This document shows positions 55,735 through 64,000 of a stretch of 64,000 nt of DNA, one piece after another. Made by a program: the position numbers and the translations under genes. Source of the stretch: Flammeovirga pectinis. GTDB lineage: Bacteria; Bacteroidota; Bacteroidia; Cytophagales; Flammeovirgaceae. The first letter of the stretch is position 1; the number at the start of each line of letters is the position of its first letter. Below the pieces are notes generated by a model. It did no database searches. It was not told the DNA's origin and saw only the letters and a list, made by a program, of their open reading frames with translations. The stretch spans positions 5,058,501 to 5,122,500 of the forward strand of contig NZ_CP034562.1 of the NCBI RefSeq assembly GCF_003970675.1, written 5' to 3'.

Positions 55735-56148
55735 ATGATCAATAAAAATAAGTTATACCTGTTAATATTCTTAACTACTTTATTCTTAGCATGTAAACCT
55801 ACTTTAAGTAAATCTCAACTTCCTAAAGAATATTTTGGTAAATGGGTCCATTTTGTTGAAAAGGATAGTGCCGATGTAAAAACATATATAAGAAATTCAG
55901 AAAAACTAGAAATTATTCGTGGTGGAAGAACTACCTTTGAATTATTAGAAAATGGTAAAGTGAACTACGAAACTTCTGGAAGTAGTGATAAATTAATTGT
56001 AAAAAGTGGGTTTTGGTCATTTAATAATAAAGAACAAATGCTCAGCTTTGTTGTTGATGAGACTACTAATGACTATTTTGTAATATCATTAGATGAAAAC
56101 CTGTTAAAAGTTAAACAAAAAATCTTGAGCTCCGTTCAGAAGGATTAA
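55735..56148 (+). CDS. Small lipoprotein of unknown function
   Basis: The 137-residue protein has a lipoprotein signal (MINKNKLYLLIFLTTLFLAC, Cys at residue 20). A lipocalin-like short beta region follows (YFGKWVHFVEKDSADVKTYI, RTTFELLENGKVNYETSGSS, GFWSFNNKEQMLSF, YFVISLDENLLKVKQKIL). The pattern of W-x-F near the start and evenly spaced strands resembles small lipocalin-type proteins, but this is not certain. The ATG at 55735 is used because the signal starts there. It lies 23 bases before the octaheme gene, suggesting co-transcription. Confidence 0.6.
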   Translation: MINKNKLYLLIFLTTLFLACKPTLSKSQLPKEYFGKWVHFVEKDSADVKTYIRNSEKLEIIRGGRTTFELLENGKVNYETSGSSDKLIVKSGFWSFNNKEQMLSFVVDETTNDYFVISLDENLLKVKQKILSSVQKD

Positions 56149-56171
56149 CACAAGTCAAATATATTAGTTGA

Positions 56172-58436
56172 ATGAAATTAAAGAATAAATTACTGATTGG
56201 TTTTTCGATCTTATTCTTTTCAGCCGCAGTTTACCAAAGCTGTACATCGTCTGGAGATAAAGAATCAGGAAATACAGAAAAAGCAACTACTTCATTAGAT
56301 CCTCACGCCTCAATGAATCTTCCTTATCCGGATTCACTATTTTTAGGAACGGAAACTTGTAGGTCATGTCATGAAGAGGAATACCATAAATGGAAAGGTT
56401 CTGACCATGATAAATCAATGGAAATTGCTACATCTGAAACGGTTCTTGGTGATTTTAATGATGTGAAATTTGTTGAAAACAATGTAAAGAGCAGATTCTT
56501 TAAAAAAGGAGATAAGTTTTTTGTGAATACGCAAGGACCAGACGGTAAAAACCATGACTTTGAAATAAAATATACTTTCGGTGTAAAACCTCTTCAGAAC
56601 TACATGGTAGAAATGGAAAGAGGTAAAATACAGTTGATAAGAGAAACTTGGGATACAGAAAAGAAAAGATGGTTTAATCAACATGATGATTTAGATGATA
56701 TCCAACATTACGAATGGTTGCATTGGTCTAATGGTGGAGGAAACTGGAATACGATGTGTGCAGATTGTCATTCAACTAATGTTAGAAAAAATTACGACTT
56801 CGAAAAAGACTCTTTTGATACAAAGTATTCTATTATTAATGTGAGTTGTGAAGCTTGTCACGGACCAGGTAAAGAACATGTAGACTTTGTGAACTCTGAT
56901 GAATTTGAAGAAAAGAAAGACTTTGTCGAAGGTTTATATGTTCAACAGTTTGTAAAAGGAGAATCAGCAAGAACTTTAGTAGAATCTTGTGCTCCTTGTC
57001 ATTCTCGTAGATCACAATTAGTTCAGAATTTTAAATATGGTGAGAGTTTTTACGAACAATTTGCTCCTGAAATTTTAAGAGAGGGAATGTATTACCATGA
57101 TGGACAAATTTTGAATGAAGTCTACGTATATGGGTCTTTTATTCAGAGTAAGATGTATCAACATGATGTAAAGTGTACAGATTGTCATGATCCTCATAAA
57201 GCTGAATTAAAGTTCAAAGACATGAATAAAATTTGTGCTCAATGTCATGAACCAAAAGATTATCAAGTTAAATCACACACTCTACATGATACAGGTCAAG
57301 ATGTCCGTTGTGTAGACTGTCATATGGTAGGGGAAGTGTATATGGGTAATGATTACAGAAGAGATCATAGTTTCCGCATCCCTAGACCAGATTTAAGTTT
57401 AAAATATGATGGAACACCAAATGCTTGCAATGCATGTCATACAGATAAATCTGTAAAATGGGCAGCAACAAATGCAGAAAAAATGTGGGGTAAACTACCG
57501 CATGATTGGAAAGATACTTTAGCCTTAGGTCGTCATTATGATGAAGAGTATGTTGTTTCTTTAAAACAAATGGTAGACGAACAAACGGCACCTTTTATTG
57601 CAAGAGCAACAGCAGTTTATTATTTAGCAAGAACACAAGGAGATCAATCAATAGAAGCAGTAATAGGAGCTTTAAAAGACCCTGAGCCATTGGTAAGGTT
57701 AACTGCTATTCAAAATTTATCTCATTTATCATTAGATCAAAGAGTATCCTACTTAAGTCCATACTTAATGGATCCATCTCGATCAGTTCGTGTCTCTACA
57801 GCAATTGCTTTAGGGGATGTTGAAGATGGTAGGTTTAAAGGTAAATGGAAAAAAGCATTCGATAAGGCAACTGCTGAAATGAAAATTTACTTCCTCCAAG
57901 CTAAAGATTTCCGTGAAGGACCTTTTGGAGAAGGGCAATATATGGAAAGAAGAAAAGATTATGGTAAAGCTATTGCTTGTTATCAGCAATCTTTAAAGTT
58001 TGATACATTAATGAATGAAGCAAGGTTTAGTTTAGCACGTATTTATTCTATTCAAGGTAAATTAGACCTAGCTAAACAAGAACTTGATAATGCTATAGCT
58101 GTAGATCCATCTTCTGCTGATGCTTATTATTCTAAAGGACTTTTATTTGCTGAAACGAAAGAGTGGCCAGCAGCAGCAGAAGCTTTAAAGAAATCATCTG
58201 AATTGAATCCTCAAAATTCGAGAGCATTTTATAATCTAGGGTTGATATATCAGCAAATGGGTGAAATTCAAGTTGCAGAAAAGACATATTTAATGGGTCT
58301 AAAGTATACAAAGAAAGATCCATCATTAAGATATGCTCTTGCTGCACTTTATGAGCAGACTGGACAAAAACAGAAAGCGAGTTTATATTGGAAGTGGCTT
58401 AAAACAAACTATCCAGATGATCCAAGATTCAACTAA
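56172..58436 (+). CDS. Octaheme cytochrome c fused to HEAT and TPR repeats
   Basis: This 754-residue exported protein has a signal segment with a possible lipid-anchored Cys at residue 24. It then has eight CxxCH heme sites: CRSCH, CADCH, CEACH, CAPCH, CTDCH, CAQCH, CVDCH, CNACH (about residues 60-425). HEAT-like helices follow (about 470-575: EPLVRLTAIQNLSHLS, RSVRVSTAIALGDVEDG), then TPR repeats (about 590-745: RKDYGKAIACYQQSLKFD, DAYYSKGLLFAETKEWPAAA, AFYNLGLIYQQMGEIQVAEK). The heme part resembles cytochrome c554-like multiheme proteins. An electron-transfer or heme-protein assembly role outside the cytoplasm is inferred; the repeats suggest partner binding. Confidence 0.85.
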   Translation: MKLKNKLLIGFSILFFSAAVYQSCTSSGDKESGNTEKATTSLDPHASMNLPYPDSLFLGTETCRSCHEEEYHKWKGSDHDKSMEIATSETVLGDFNDVKFVENNVKSRFFKKGDKFFVNTQGPDGKNHDFEIKYTFGVKPLQNYMVEMERGKIQLIRETWDTEKKRWFNQHDDLDDIQHYEWLHWSNGGGNWNTMCADCHSTNVRKNYDFEKDSFDTKYSIINVSCEACHGPGKEHVDFVNSDEFEEKKDFVEGLYVQQFVKGESARTLVESCAPCHSRRSQLVQNFKYGESFYEQFAPEILREGMYYHDGQILNEVYVYGSFIQSKMYQHDVKCTDCHDPHKAELKFKDMNKICAQCHEPKDYQVKSHTLHDTGQDVRCVDCHMVGEVYMGNDYRRDHSFRIPRPDLSLKYDGTPNACNACHTDKSVKWAATNAEKMWGKLPHDWKDTLALGRHYDEEYVVSLKQMVDEQTAPFIARATAVYYLARTQGDQSIEAVIGALKDPEPLVRLTAIQNLSHLSLDQRVSYLSPYLMDPSRSVRVSTAIALGDVEDGRFKGKWKKAFDKATAEMKIYFLQAKDFREGPFGEGQYMERRKDYGKAIACYQQSLKFDTLMNEARFSLARIYSIQGKLDLAKQELDNAIAVDPSSADAYYSKGLLFAETKEWPAAAEALKKSSELNPQNSRAFYNLGLIYQQMGEIQVAEKTYLMGLKYTKKDPSLRYALAALYEQTGQKQKASLYWKWLKTNYPDDPRFN

Positions 58437-58472
58437 TCTCCTATAAATTAAGGTGATTAATAATATTTATTG

Positions 58473-58512
58473 ATAAGGGCTTTGTAGTAAAACTATGAAG
58501 CCCTTATTTTTA
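58473..58512 (+). terminator. Terminator of the octaheme gene
   Basis: ATAAGGGCTT (58473-58482) pairs with AAGCCCTTAT (58498-58507), followed by a T-run. Confidence 0.75.
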
Positions 58513-58552
58513 CAGTTAATTAAACTACAGTCAAATTCACAAATCAAAGATC

Positions 58553-59056
58553 ATGAAAGTAGGTATTATTATGGGAAGTCAGTCTGATTTAAAAGTTATG
58601 TCAGAAGCTGCTCAAGTATTAGAAGAGTTAGGGGTTGAATATGAATTAACAGTTGTATCTGCTCATAGAACACCTGAAAGAATGTTTGATTATGCTACAT
58701 CAGCAAAACAGAGAGGTTTAGCTGCTATTGTAGCAGGTGCTGGAGGGGCTGCTCACCTACCAGGAATGGTTGCGTCAATGACTTCTATACCTGTAATTGG
58801 AGTCCCTGTGAAATCAAGAAATTCAATTGATGGATGGGATTCAATTTTATCTATCTTACAAATGCCTTCAGGGGTACCTGTAGCAACTGTAGCTTTAGAT
58901 GGAGCAAAGAATGCAGGTATATTAGCAGCAAAAATTGTAGGCGTTACAGATCAGAAGGTTTCTGATAATGTTGAGAAGTTTATGCAAGACATGAAAGATA
59001 AAGTTCTTACATCTGCGAATGAAATAGAAACAGACGGTTGGGAATCTAAGATATAA
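58553..59056 (+). CDS. purE: 5-(carboxyamino)imidazole ribonucleotide mutase
   Basis: PurE class I converts N5-CAIR to CAIR in purine synthesis. In 167 residues it has the diagnostic VGIIMGSQSDLKVM, VVSAHRTPERMFDYA, AIVAGAGGAAHLPGMVAS and GVPVKSRNSIDGWDSILSIL. It is the bacterial N5-CAIR mutase form; the partner purK is not adjacent. It stands as a single gene between terminators. Confidence 0.95.
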   Translation: MKVGIIMGSQSDLKVMSEAAQVLEELGVEYELTVVSAHRTPERMFDYATSAKQRGLAAIVAGAGGAAHLPGMVASMTSIPVIGVPVKSRNSIDGWDSILSILQMPSGVPVATVALDGAKNAGILAAKIVGVTDQKVSDNVEKFMQDMKDKVLTSANEIETDGWESKI

Positions 59057-59076
59057 ATAGAAAACAATAAGTTGTA

Positions 59077-59124
59077 AACAGCTCATTATTAGGTTAATCA
59101 CTTATTAATGAGTTGTTTTTGTTT
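59077..59124 (+). terminator. Terminator of purE
   Basis: AACAGCTCATTA (59077-59088) pairs with TAATGAGTTGTT (59106-59117), one G-T pair, then a T-run. Confidence 0.7.
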
Positions 59125-59370
59125 TATTAAAATTTATTAAAATATTTTCTGTAACTAAAAATTAGGTAACGACGTTTCTATATAATGTCAGTAAAATTGA
59201 AAAAATTTAGTGACTTAGATTATAAAATTGGCAGTGATTATTTCATAAGACTGTCAAAATGTCTTGAAAAATCAATTGGCATAAGCATTGTCTAAAAGAA
59301 AGTGTCTTTGATTATTTGAAGACATTAAAATAGAATAAAAACATCATACGATATAAAAATTAAATAAGTT
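59125..59370. other. Upstream region of dnaK
   Basis: 246 bases with no gene. It holds a small hairpin (TGTCTT/AAGACA, about 59302-59324) and no CIRCE element. I cannot identify the dnaK promoter with confidence. Confidence 0.4.
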
Positions 59371-61287
59371 ATGGGAAAAATCATTGGTATTGATTTAGGA
59401 ACAACGAACTCTTGTGTTTCTGTTATGGAAGGTAATGAGCCAGTTGTTATTGAAAACGCTGAAGGAAAAAGAACAACTCCTTCAATCGTAGCATTTTTAG
59501 CAGATGGAGAACGTAAAGTAGGTGATCCTGCAAAACGTCAAGCAATTACAAACCCACAAAATACTATCGCTTCTGTTAAGCGTTTTATGGGTAAACAATA
59601 TTCTGACTGTAGTAACGAAATTTCACAAATGGCATACGAGGTGGTTGAAGGACCAAATAATACTCCTCGTGTAAAAATTGGTGATAAATTATATACTCCT
59701 CAAGAAATTTCAGCAATTACTCTTCAAAAAATGAAGAAAACTGCTGAAGATTATTTAGGAACTGAAGTATCTGAGGCTGTAATTACAGTACCAGCTTATT
59801 TCAATGATGCAGAGCGTCAAGCAACAAAAGAAGCAGGTGAAATTGCAGGTTTAAAAGTTTCTCGTATTGTAAACGAGCCAACTGCAGCAGCATTAGCTTA
59901 TGGCTTAGATAAAGCAAATAATGATAAGAAAATAGCAGTATTTGACCTTGGTGGTGGTACTTTCGATATTTCTATCCTTGAATTAGGAGATGGTGTATTT
60001 GAAGTTTTATCAACAAATGGTGATACTCACCTAGGTGGTGATGACTTTGATAAAGTTATTATTGACTGGTTAGCTGAAGAATTTATGAAAGATCATCCAA
60101 AAATCGATCTTCGTAAAGACCCTATGGCATTACAACGTTTGAAAGAAGCTGCTGAAAAAGCAAAAATTGAGCTTTCTTCAGGTGCTAAAACAGACATTAA
60201 CTTACCATATATCACTCCAGTTGATGGCGTTCCTCAACACTTGATGAAAGAGTTATCTCGTGCTGATTTTGAGCGTTTAGCTGATTCTTTAGTACAAAGA
60301 TCTTTAGAGCCTTGTCGTAAAGCATTGCAAGATGCAGACTTAAGCACTTCTGATATTGATGAAGTAATTTTAGTAGGTGGTTCTACTCGTATCCCTAAAG
60401 TACAAGAAGAAGTTGAAAAATTCTTCGGTAAAAAACCTTCTAAAGGTGTTAACCCTGACGAAGTTGTAGCAGTAGGTGCAGCTATCCAAGGTGGTGTATT
60501 AACAGGTGAAGTAAAAGACGTTCTTTTATTAGACGTTACTCCACTTTCTTTAGGTATTGAAACAATGGGTGGCGTAATGACGAAATTGATCGACGCTAAC
60601 ACTACAATTCCTACAAAGAAATCTCAAGTATTCTCTACTGCAGCAGATAATCAACCATCTGTAGATATTCACGTTCTTCAAGGTGAAAGACCAGTAGTAG
60701 CAGGAAATAAAACTTTAGGTCGTTTCCAATTAAACGATATCCCTCCAGCACCTCGTGGTGTACCTCAAATCGAAGTAACTTTTGATATTGACGCGAATGG
60801 TATTGTTAATGTATCTGCTAAAGATAAAGCGACTGGAAAAGAGCAAAGAATCAAGATCGAAGCATCTTCAGGATTAACAGAAGAGGAAATCCAAAAAATG
60901 AAGGATGAAGCAGCAGCAAATGCTGATGCTGACAAAGCTACTAAAGATCGTGCTGAAAAATTAAATGAAGCAGATTCAATGGTATTCCAAACTGAAAAAC
61001 AGTTAAAAGAATACGGAGATAAACTTTCTGAAGGTAACAAAACTGCAATCGAAGCAGCTGTAAAAGACTTGAAAGAGGCTCACGCAGCTCAAGATGTTGA
61101 GAAAATACAACCTGCTTTAGATGCATTAAATGCAGCATGGCAAGCGGCTTCTCAAGAAATGTATCAAGCAACAGGTGGTGAAGGTGCTCCAGGTGCTGAT
61201 CCAAATGCTGCAGGTCAAGAAGGTGCTGCTCAAGGTAGTGCTGATGCTGACGATGTTACAGATGTAGACTTCGAAGAAGTAAAATAA
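59371..61287 (+). CDS. dnaK: Molecular chaperone DnaK (Hsp70)
   Basis: This is the ATP-dependent Hsp70 chaperone, 638 residues long. It has N-terminal [33 protein letters not shown], the phosphate motif [17 protein letters not shown], and [15 protein letters not shown]. The linker is [18 protein letters not shown], followed by the substrate-binding domain and helical lid. The C-terminus is rich in Gly/Ala/Gln with the terminal acidic [10 protein letters not shown]. It is complete and normal. dnaJ and grpE are not adjacent. Confidence 0.97.
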   Translation: MGKIIGIDLGTTNSCVSVMEGNEPVVIENAEGKRTTPSIVAFLADGERKVGDPAKRQAITNPQNTIASVKRFMGKQYSDCSNEISQMAYEVVEGPNNTPRVKIGDKLYTPQEISAITLQKMKKTAEDYLGTEVSEAVITVPAYFNDAERQATKEAGEIAGLKVSRIVNEPTAAALAYGLDKANNDKKIAVFDLGGGTFDISILELGDGVFEVLSTNGDTHLGGDDFDKVIIDWLAEEFMKDHPKIDLRKDPMALQRLKEAAEKAKIELSSGAKTDINLPYITPVDGVPQHLMKELSRADFERLADSLVQRSLEPCRKALQDADLSTSDIDEVILVGGSTRIPKVQEEVEKFFGKKPSKGVNPDEVVAVGAAIQGGVLTGEVKDVLLLDVTPLSLGIETMGGVMTKLIDANTTIPTKKSQVFSTAADNQPSVDIHVLQGERPVVAGNKTLGRFQLNDIPPAPRGVPQIEVTFDIDANGIVNVSAKDKATGKEQRIKIEASSGLTEEEIQKMKDEAAANADADKATKDRAEKLNEADSMVFQTEKQLKEYGDKLSEGNKTAIEAAVKDLKEAHAAQDVEKIQPALDALNAAWQAASQEMYQATGGEGAPGADPNAAGQEGAAQGSADADDVTDVDFEEVK

Positions 61288-61320
61288 TTTAGACATTAAG
61301 TTCTAAATAGTCATATTTAG

Positions 61321-61362
61321 GAGGTGAGTATTCATTTATTTGAATATTCACCTCTTTTTTTT
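61321..61362 (+). terminator. Terminator of dnaK
   Basis: GAGGTGAGTATTC (61321-61333) pairs with GAATATTCACCTC (61342-61354), one G-T pair, then a long T-run. Confidence 0.85.
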
Positions 61363-61430
61363 ACATCACATAGTAGTTTATTTTTTGTACTTTATAACTT
61401 TACACTGTACTAATACTGCTATTAAAATAA

Positions 61431-62561
61431 ATGAGAAAGTCCATATATACTTTTTTTATTACTTCCATTCTAATTTTATCCTTTTCTAGTAACGTTGTTT
61501 TAGCACAAAATAATGATGATAAAGAGTTAGCATTGGCAATCACTATTGATAGTGCTGTTTATCATGAATCTGGAGATGTGGTAGATTATAAAATCAATTA
61601 TGATGTATTTACTCAGCGTGTTTTCCAAAAACTGCATAGAAATTCATCTGATTGGAAAGAATATATCCAGGTGTTTAAAGAGCAACTAAGATTAGGAGAT
61701 CTCCTTGTAGAGCAAATTGGGAATAATGGTGAGTACGCTTTTGTGAAAATATTAGAAAATAATAAAGGAAATAAAAGCTTACTTTATAGAGTGTTAAAAG
61801 GAGATGGTTGGTTAGATTATAATGAAATGCTACTTGCTCAAAATCATTATGGGGCATGGCAAATTATAGATATCTATTTTTATTCGGGTGGAGCGTTCTT
61901 TTCAGATATCGTGGCAACGATGTTAGCAGAAGAGAATCCAGACCTAGTAACAAATAAACTTTATCAAGAATCACTACTTAGAATTAGAGAGTTATATGGT
62001 TATAATCAACAAGGTTTATACGGGAATACATTAACATCATACGATTCTTTATCAAATTACTTTAAGAAACAGAAATCACCTAGATTGGCATTAATACAGG
62101 CACAAGCAGCTCAAGGTAATTTATCAGAACTAGAAGCTTTAAAAGATAAATATTTAATAGACTATCCTTTCGATAAGAGTATTCGGCTATTAATGTCAGA
62201 AATTTATGGAGCTGTTGATAATTATGAGTTGTCAAAATTAATGTTAGATGAGCTATCTGACCTTATAGGAGGGGATGATTATTTGTTATTACGAGAAGCT
62301 GAAATTTACCTTTCTTGGCAAAAAGGAAGTAAGTCAAAAAAGATATTGAAAAAATTGATTAAATCTGAGGTTTATCAGACAGAAGCAAGATTACTACTAT
62401 TAGATGTTTATTATTCTGAGGGCAATTATAAGAACTTACTTGATGAATTACTAAAAGTATCTGATGAAGTAGGAGTAGCGCCAAAGGAAATCTTACCAGA
62501 AGAACAATATCATCAATTTTATATCTCAAGCTATTGGACTAGATATAAAAAACTTAAATAA
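61431..62561 (+). CDS. Secreted helical-repeat (TPR-like) protein of unknown function
   Basis: The 376-residue protein has a signal peptide ending VVLAQ. The N-terminal half (about 30-165) has no recognised fold (YHESGDVVDYKINYDVFTQR, GDLLVEQIGNNGEYAFVKIL). The C-terminal half is helical repeat: RLALIQAQAAQGNLSELEAL, DNYELSKLMLDELSDLIGG, KGSKSKKILKKLIKSEVYQT, ARLLLLDVYYSEGNYKNLLD, resembling TPR. It is a single gene between terminators. Periplasmic protein binding is the only safe inference. Confidence 0.65.
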   Translation: MRKSIYTFFITSILILSFSSNVVLAQNNDDKELALAITIDSAVYHESGDVVDYKINYDVFTQRVFQKLHRNSSDWKEYIQVFKEQLRLGDLLVEQIGNNGEYAFVKILENNKGNKSLLYRVLKGDGWLDYNEMLLAQNHYGAWQIIDIYFYSGGAFFSDIVATMLAEENPDLVTNKLYQESLLRIRELYGYNQQGLYGNTLTSYDSLSNYFKKQKSPRLALIQAQAAQGNLSELEALKDKYLIDYPFDKSIRLLMSEIYGAVDNYELSKLMLDELSDLIGGDDYLLLREAEIYLSWQKGSKSKKILKKLIKSEVYQTEARLLLLDVYYSEGNYKNLLDELLKVSDEVGVAPKEILPEEQYHQFYISSYWTRYKKLK

Positions 62562-62598
62562 AATAAGGGAAACAATTTAAAACTGTTTCCCTTATTTT
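62560..62598. terminator. Bidirectional terminator between the repeat protein gene and ald
   Basis: AAAATAAGGGAAACA (62560-62574) pairs perfectly with TGTTTCCCTTATTTT (62584-62598); it starts within the stop codon of the plus-strand gene. Confidence 0.8.
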
Positions 62599-62613
62599 AT
62601 TTGAAAAGCTTAA

Positions 62614-63738
62614 TTAAGCATTTGCTAAAAGAGTCTCTTCAATATCTTTATATTCAAGGCCAAAGGCATCTGCAACGGCTTTATAAACAACATCACCGCT
62701 AATAATGTTTAGACCTTTTTTCAATTCTTCATTATCTCTACATGCTTTTTCCCATCCTTTATCAGCTAACTGAATAGCATAAGGAAGTGTAGCATTAGTT
62801 AAGGCAAGAGTTGATGTATAAGGTACAGCACCAGGCATATTTGCAACACAATAATGCATTACACCGTCTACTTCAAAGACAGGTTCAGCATGAGTTGTTG
62901 GTTTTGTAGTCTCAAAACAACCACCTTGATCAACAGCTACATCAACTAAAACAGCACCTTTCCTCATTGTACTAAGCATATCTTTAGTAATCAAATGAGG
63001 AGCTTTTGCTCCAGGAATAAGTACAGCTCCAACTACCATATCTGCATCTTTAATTTCTTCTCTAATATTATGCTCAGAAGAAACCATTGTTTTTACATTA
63101 GCAGGCATAATGTCATCTAATTGACGTAATCTATATAGGTCAATATCCATAATAGTTACATCAGCACCCATGCCAGCTGCAATCTTAGTAGCTTGCGTAC
63201 CAACAATACCTCCTCCAATTACAATTACTTTTGCAGGTTTAACGCCAGGTACTCCTCCAAGTAAAATACCACGTCCGCCCATTGGCTTTTCTAAGAATTT
63301 TGCTCCTTCTTGAGTTGCCATTCTTCCTGCTACTTCAGACATAGGAATTAATAAAGGAAGACTTCTGTCTACTTTCTCAACAGTTTCATACGCTAGACAG
63401 ATAGATTTTTGTTCTATCATTGCCATTGTTAAAGGTTCGTATGATGCAAAGTGGAAATAAGTAAATAGAAGTTGGTTTTCTTTGATTAAAGGATATTCAG
63501 CCTCAATAGGCTCCTTTACCTTCATAATCATTTCTGCAATTGCATATGTTTCTTCTATAGTTGGTAGAAGATTAACTCCAACTGCTTTATATTCATCATC
63601 AGAAAAACCACTACCAATTCCTGCAGTAGATTGGACATAAACTTGATGTCCTCTTTTGATAAGTTCTTTTGCACCACCAGGTGTTAGAGCAACGCGATTT
63701 TCGTTGTTCTTAATTTCTTTTGGAACGCCAATAATCAT
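62614..63738 (-). CDS. ald: Alanine dehydrogenase
   Basis: This enzyme deaminates L-alanine to pyruvate with NAD. In 374 residues it has the canonical start MIIGVPKEIKNNENRVALTP. The catalytic Lys is in MKVKEPIEAE and the His in LFTYFHFAS. The dinucleotide motif is VIVIGGGIVGTQATKIAAGM, followed by VDVAVDQGGCFETTKPTTH and ANMPGAVPYTSTLALTNATL. Length and order match characterised Ald enzymes, unlike the extended relative at 40285-41517. Confidence 0.94.
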   Translation of the reverse strand: MIIGVPKEIKNNENRVALTPGGAKELIKRGHQVYVQSTAGIGSGFSDDEYKAVGVNLLPTIEETYAIAEMIMKVKEPIEAEYPLIKENQLLFTYFHFASYEPLTMAMIEQKSICLAYETVEKVDRSLPLLIPMSEVAGRMATQEGAKFLEKPMGGRGILLGGVPGVKPAKVIVIGGGIVGTQATKIAAGMGADVTIMDIDLYRLRQLDDIMPANVKTMVSSEHNIREEIKDADMVVGAVLIPGAKAPHLITKDMLSTMRKGAVLVDVAVDQGGCFETTKPTTHAEPVFEVDGVMHYCVANMPGAVPYTSTLALTNATLPYAIQLADKGWEKACRDNEELKKGLNIISGDVVYKAVADAFGLEYKDIEETLLANA

Positions 63739-63904
63739 GGTTATATATGTTAATTGTGTATGTGTGAAAAAATGGGCCTTCTATTAATTGTATGTGTTTA
63801 TTGAAGACGCTGCAATTTATATATTCAAAAGGATTAAAAAATAATATTAGAGAATATTTTTTCGTTAAAGTGCAAAAAAAACACTTAATATTCTGATTTG
63901 ATAC

Positions 63905-63942
63905 AAAAAAGCCTCAAATACCGAATAATGTATTTGAGGCTT
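63905..63942 (-). terminator. Terminator for the minus-strand gene entering from the right edge
   Basis: AAGCCTCAAATAC (63909-63921) pairs with GTATTTGAGGCTT (63930-63942). The minus strand has a T-run after the stem, so it ends a transcript coming from beyond base 64000. Confidence 0.75.
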
Positions 63943-63961
63943 ATATATTGATTAGTGTATT

Positions 63962-64000
63962 TTAGTAACCTAAAGATTGGTTTTCTACAGATGCATTCTC
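63962..64000 (-). CDS. C-terminal end of a gene cut by the window edge
   Basis: The minus strand reads ENASVENQSLGY and then TAA at 63962-63964, about 20 bases before a strong minus-strand terminator. The position relative to the terminator supports a real gene end; the fragment is too short to identify. Confidence 0.45.
   Translation of the reverse strand, partial: ENASVENQSLGY

Noticed and set aside
59260..59300. TTGGCATAAGCATTGTC upstream of dnaK as a sigma-54 promoter
   Set aside because: It resembles TGGCAC-N5-TTGC but lacks the conserved bases at both ends, and no activator site or sigma-54 gene is visible.
60234..60602. 122-codon minus-strand frame inside dnaK
   Set aside because: Antisense to the conserved nucleotide-binding domain; no homology or start signals.

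Overview
The window is AT-rich chromosomal DNA from a member of the Bacteroidota, most likely order Cytophagales (Flammeovirga-like; this is inferred from family content, not from a search). Supporting signs are the many lineage-typical families (DUF5723, DUF2480, DUF4153, DUF5916, a TonB-dependent receptor with a carboxypeptidase-regulatory-like domain), weak Shine-Dalgarno sequences, and promoters of the Bacteroidota form TTTG-N20-TAnnTTTG, clearest in front of rpmH and miaB. Most of the window is housekeeping chromosome with strong hairpin terminators between units.

Layout. 1-6845 (minus): start of a TonB-dependent receptor, a secreted protein built from 11 tandem modules, and a DUF5723 outer-membrane protein. 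7104-10429: S41 protease CtpA, an MscS channel and a spondin-domain lipoprotein. 10521-14669 (minus): operon uvrA, cobC-like phosphatase, scpA. 14936-21723: plsC, gatC, a Spy-like protein, an EnvC-like amidase activator, a FemAB-like acyltransferase, DUF2480, a porin-like barrel and a small secreted protein. 21926-26703: lipoamide dehydrogenase, a small membrane protein, three tandem deoxynucleoside kinases and a LysE exporter. 27097-28694: rpmH, an unannotated 40-residue basic peptide gene, a GC-rich structured RNA/terminator, rnpA, and a glucosaminidase whose signal-peptide segment is cut off by one in-frame TGA. 28853-34702 (minus): the ravA-viaA pair and a DUF5916 barrel protein.

35060-45004: miaB, a two-gene RloA/RloB (AbiL-type) cassette that is probably anti-phage, DUF4112, a barrel protein, a GNAT enzyme, and a minus-strand group of an alanine-dehydrogenase-like protein, tsaE and a YyaL-type thioredoxin-fold protein. 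45378-53058: rpoC with no rpoB beside it, then the transhydrogenase operon pntAA-pntAB-pntB. 53140-53710: a compact IS200-type element with terminal hairpins. 53709-64000: DUF4153 membrane protein, initiator tRNA-fMet, a small lipoprotein, an eight-heme cytochrome fused to HEAT and TPR repeats, purE, dnaK, a secreted repeat protein, alanine dehydrogenase, and the last codons of a further minus-strand gene.

The points most worth following are the structured RNA plus 40-residue gene between rpmH and rnpA, the stop-split glucosaminidase, the three kinase paralogues, the RloAB cassette, the unlinked rpoC, and the octaheme-HEAT-TPR protein. No prophage, CRISPR array or large island is visible.
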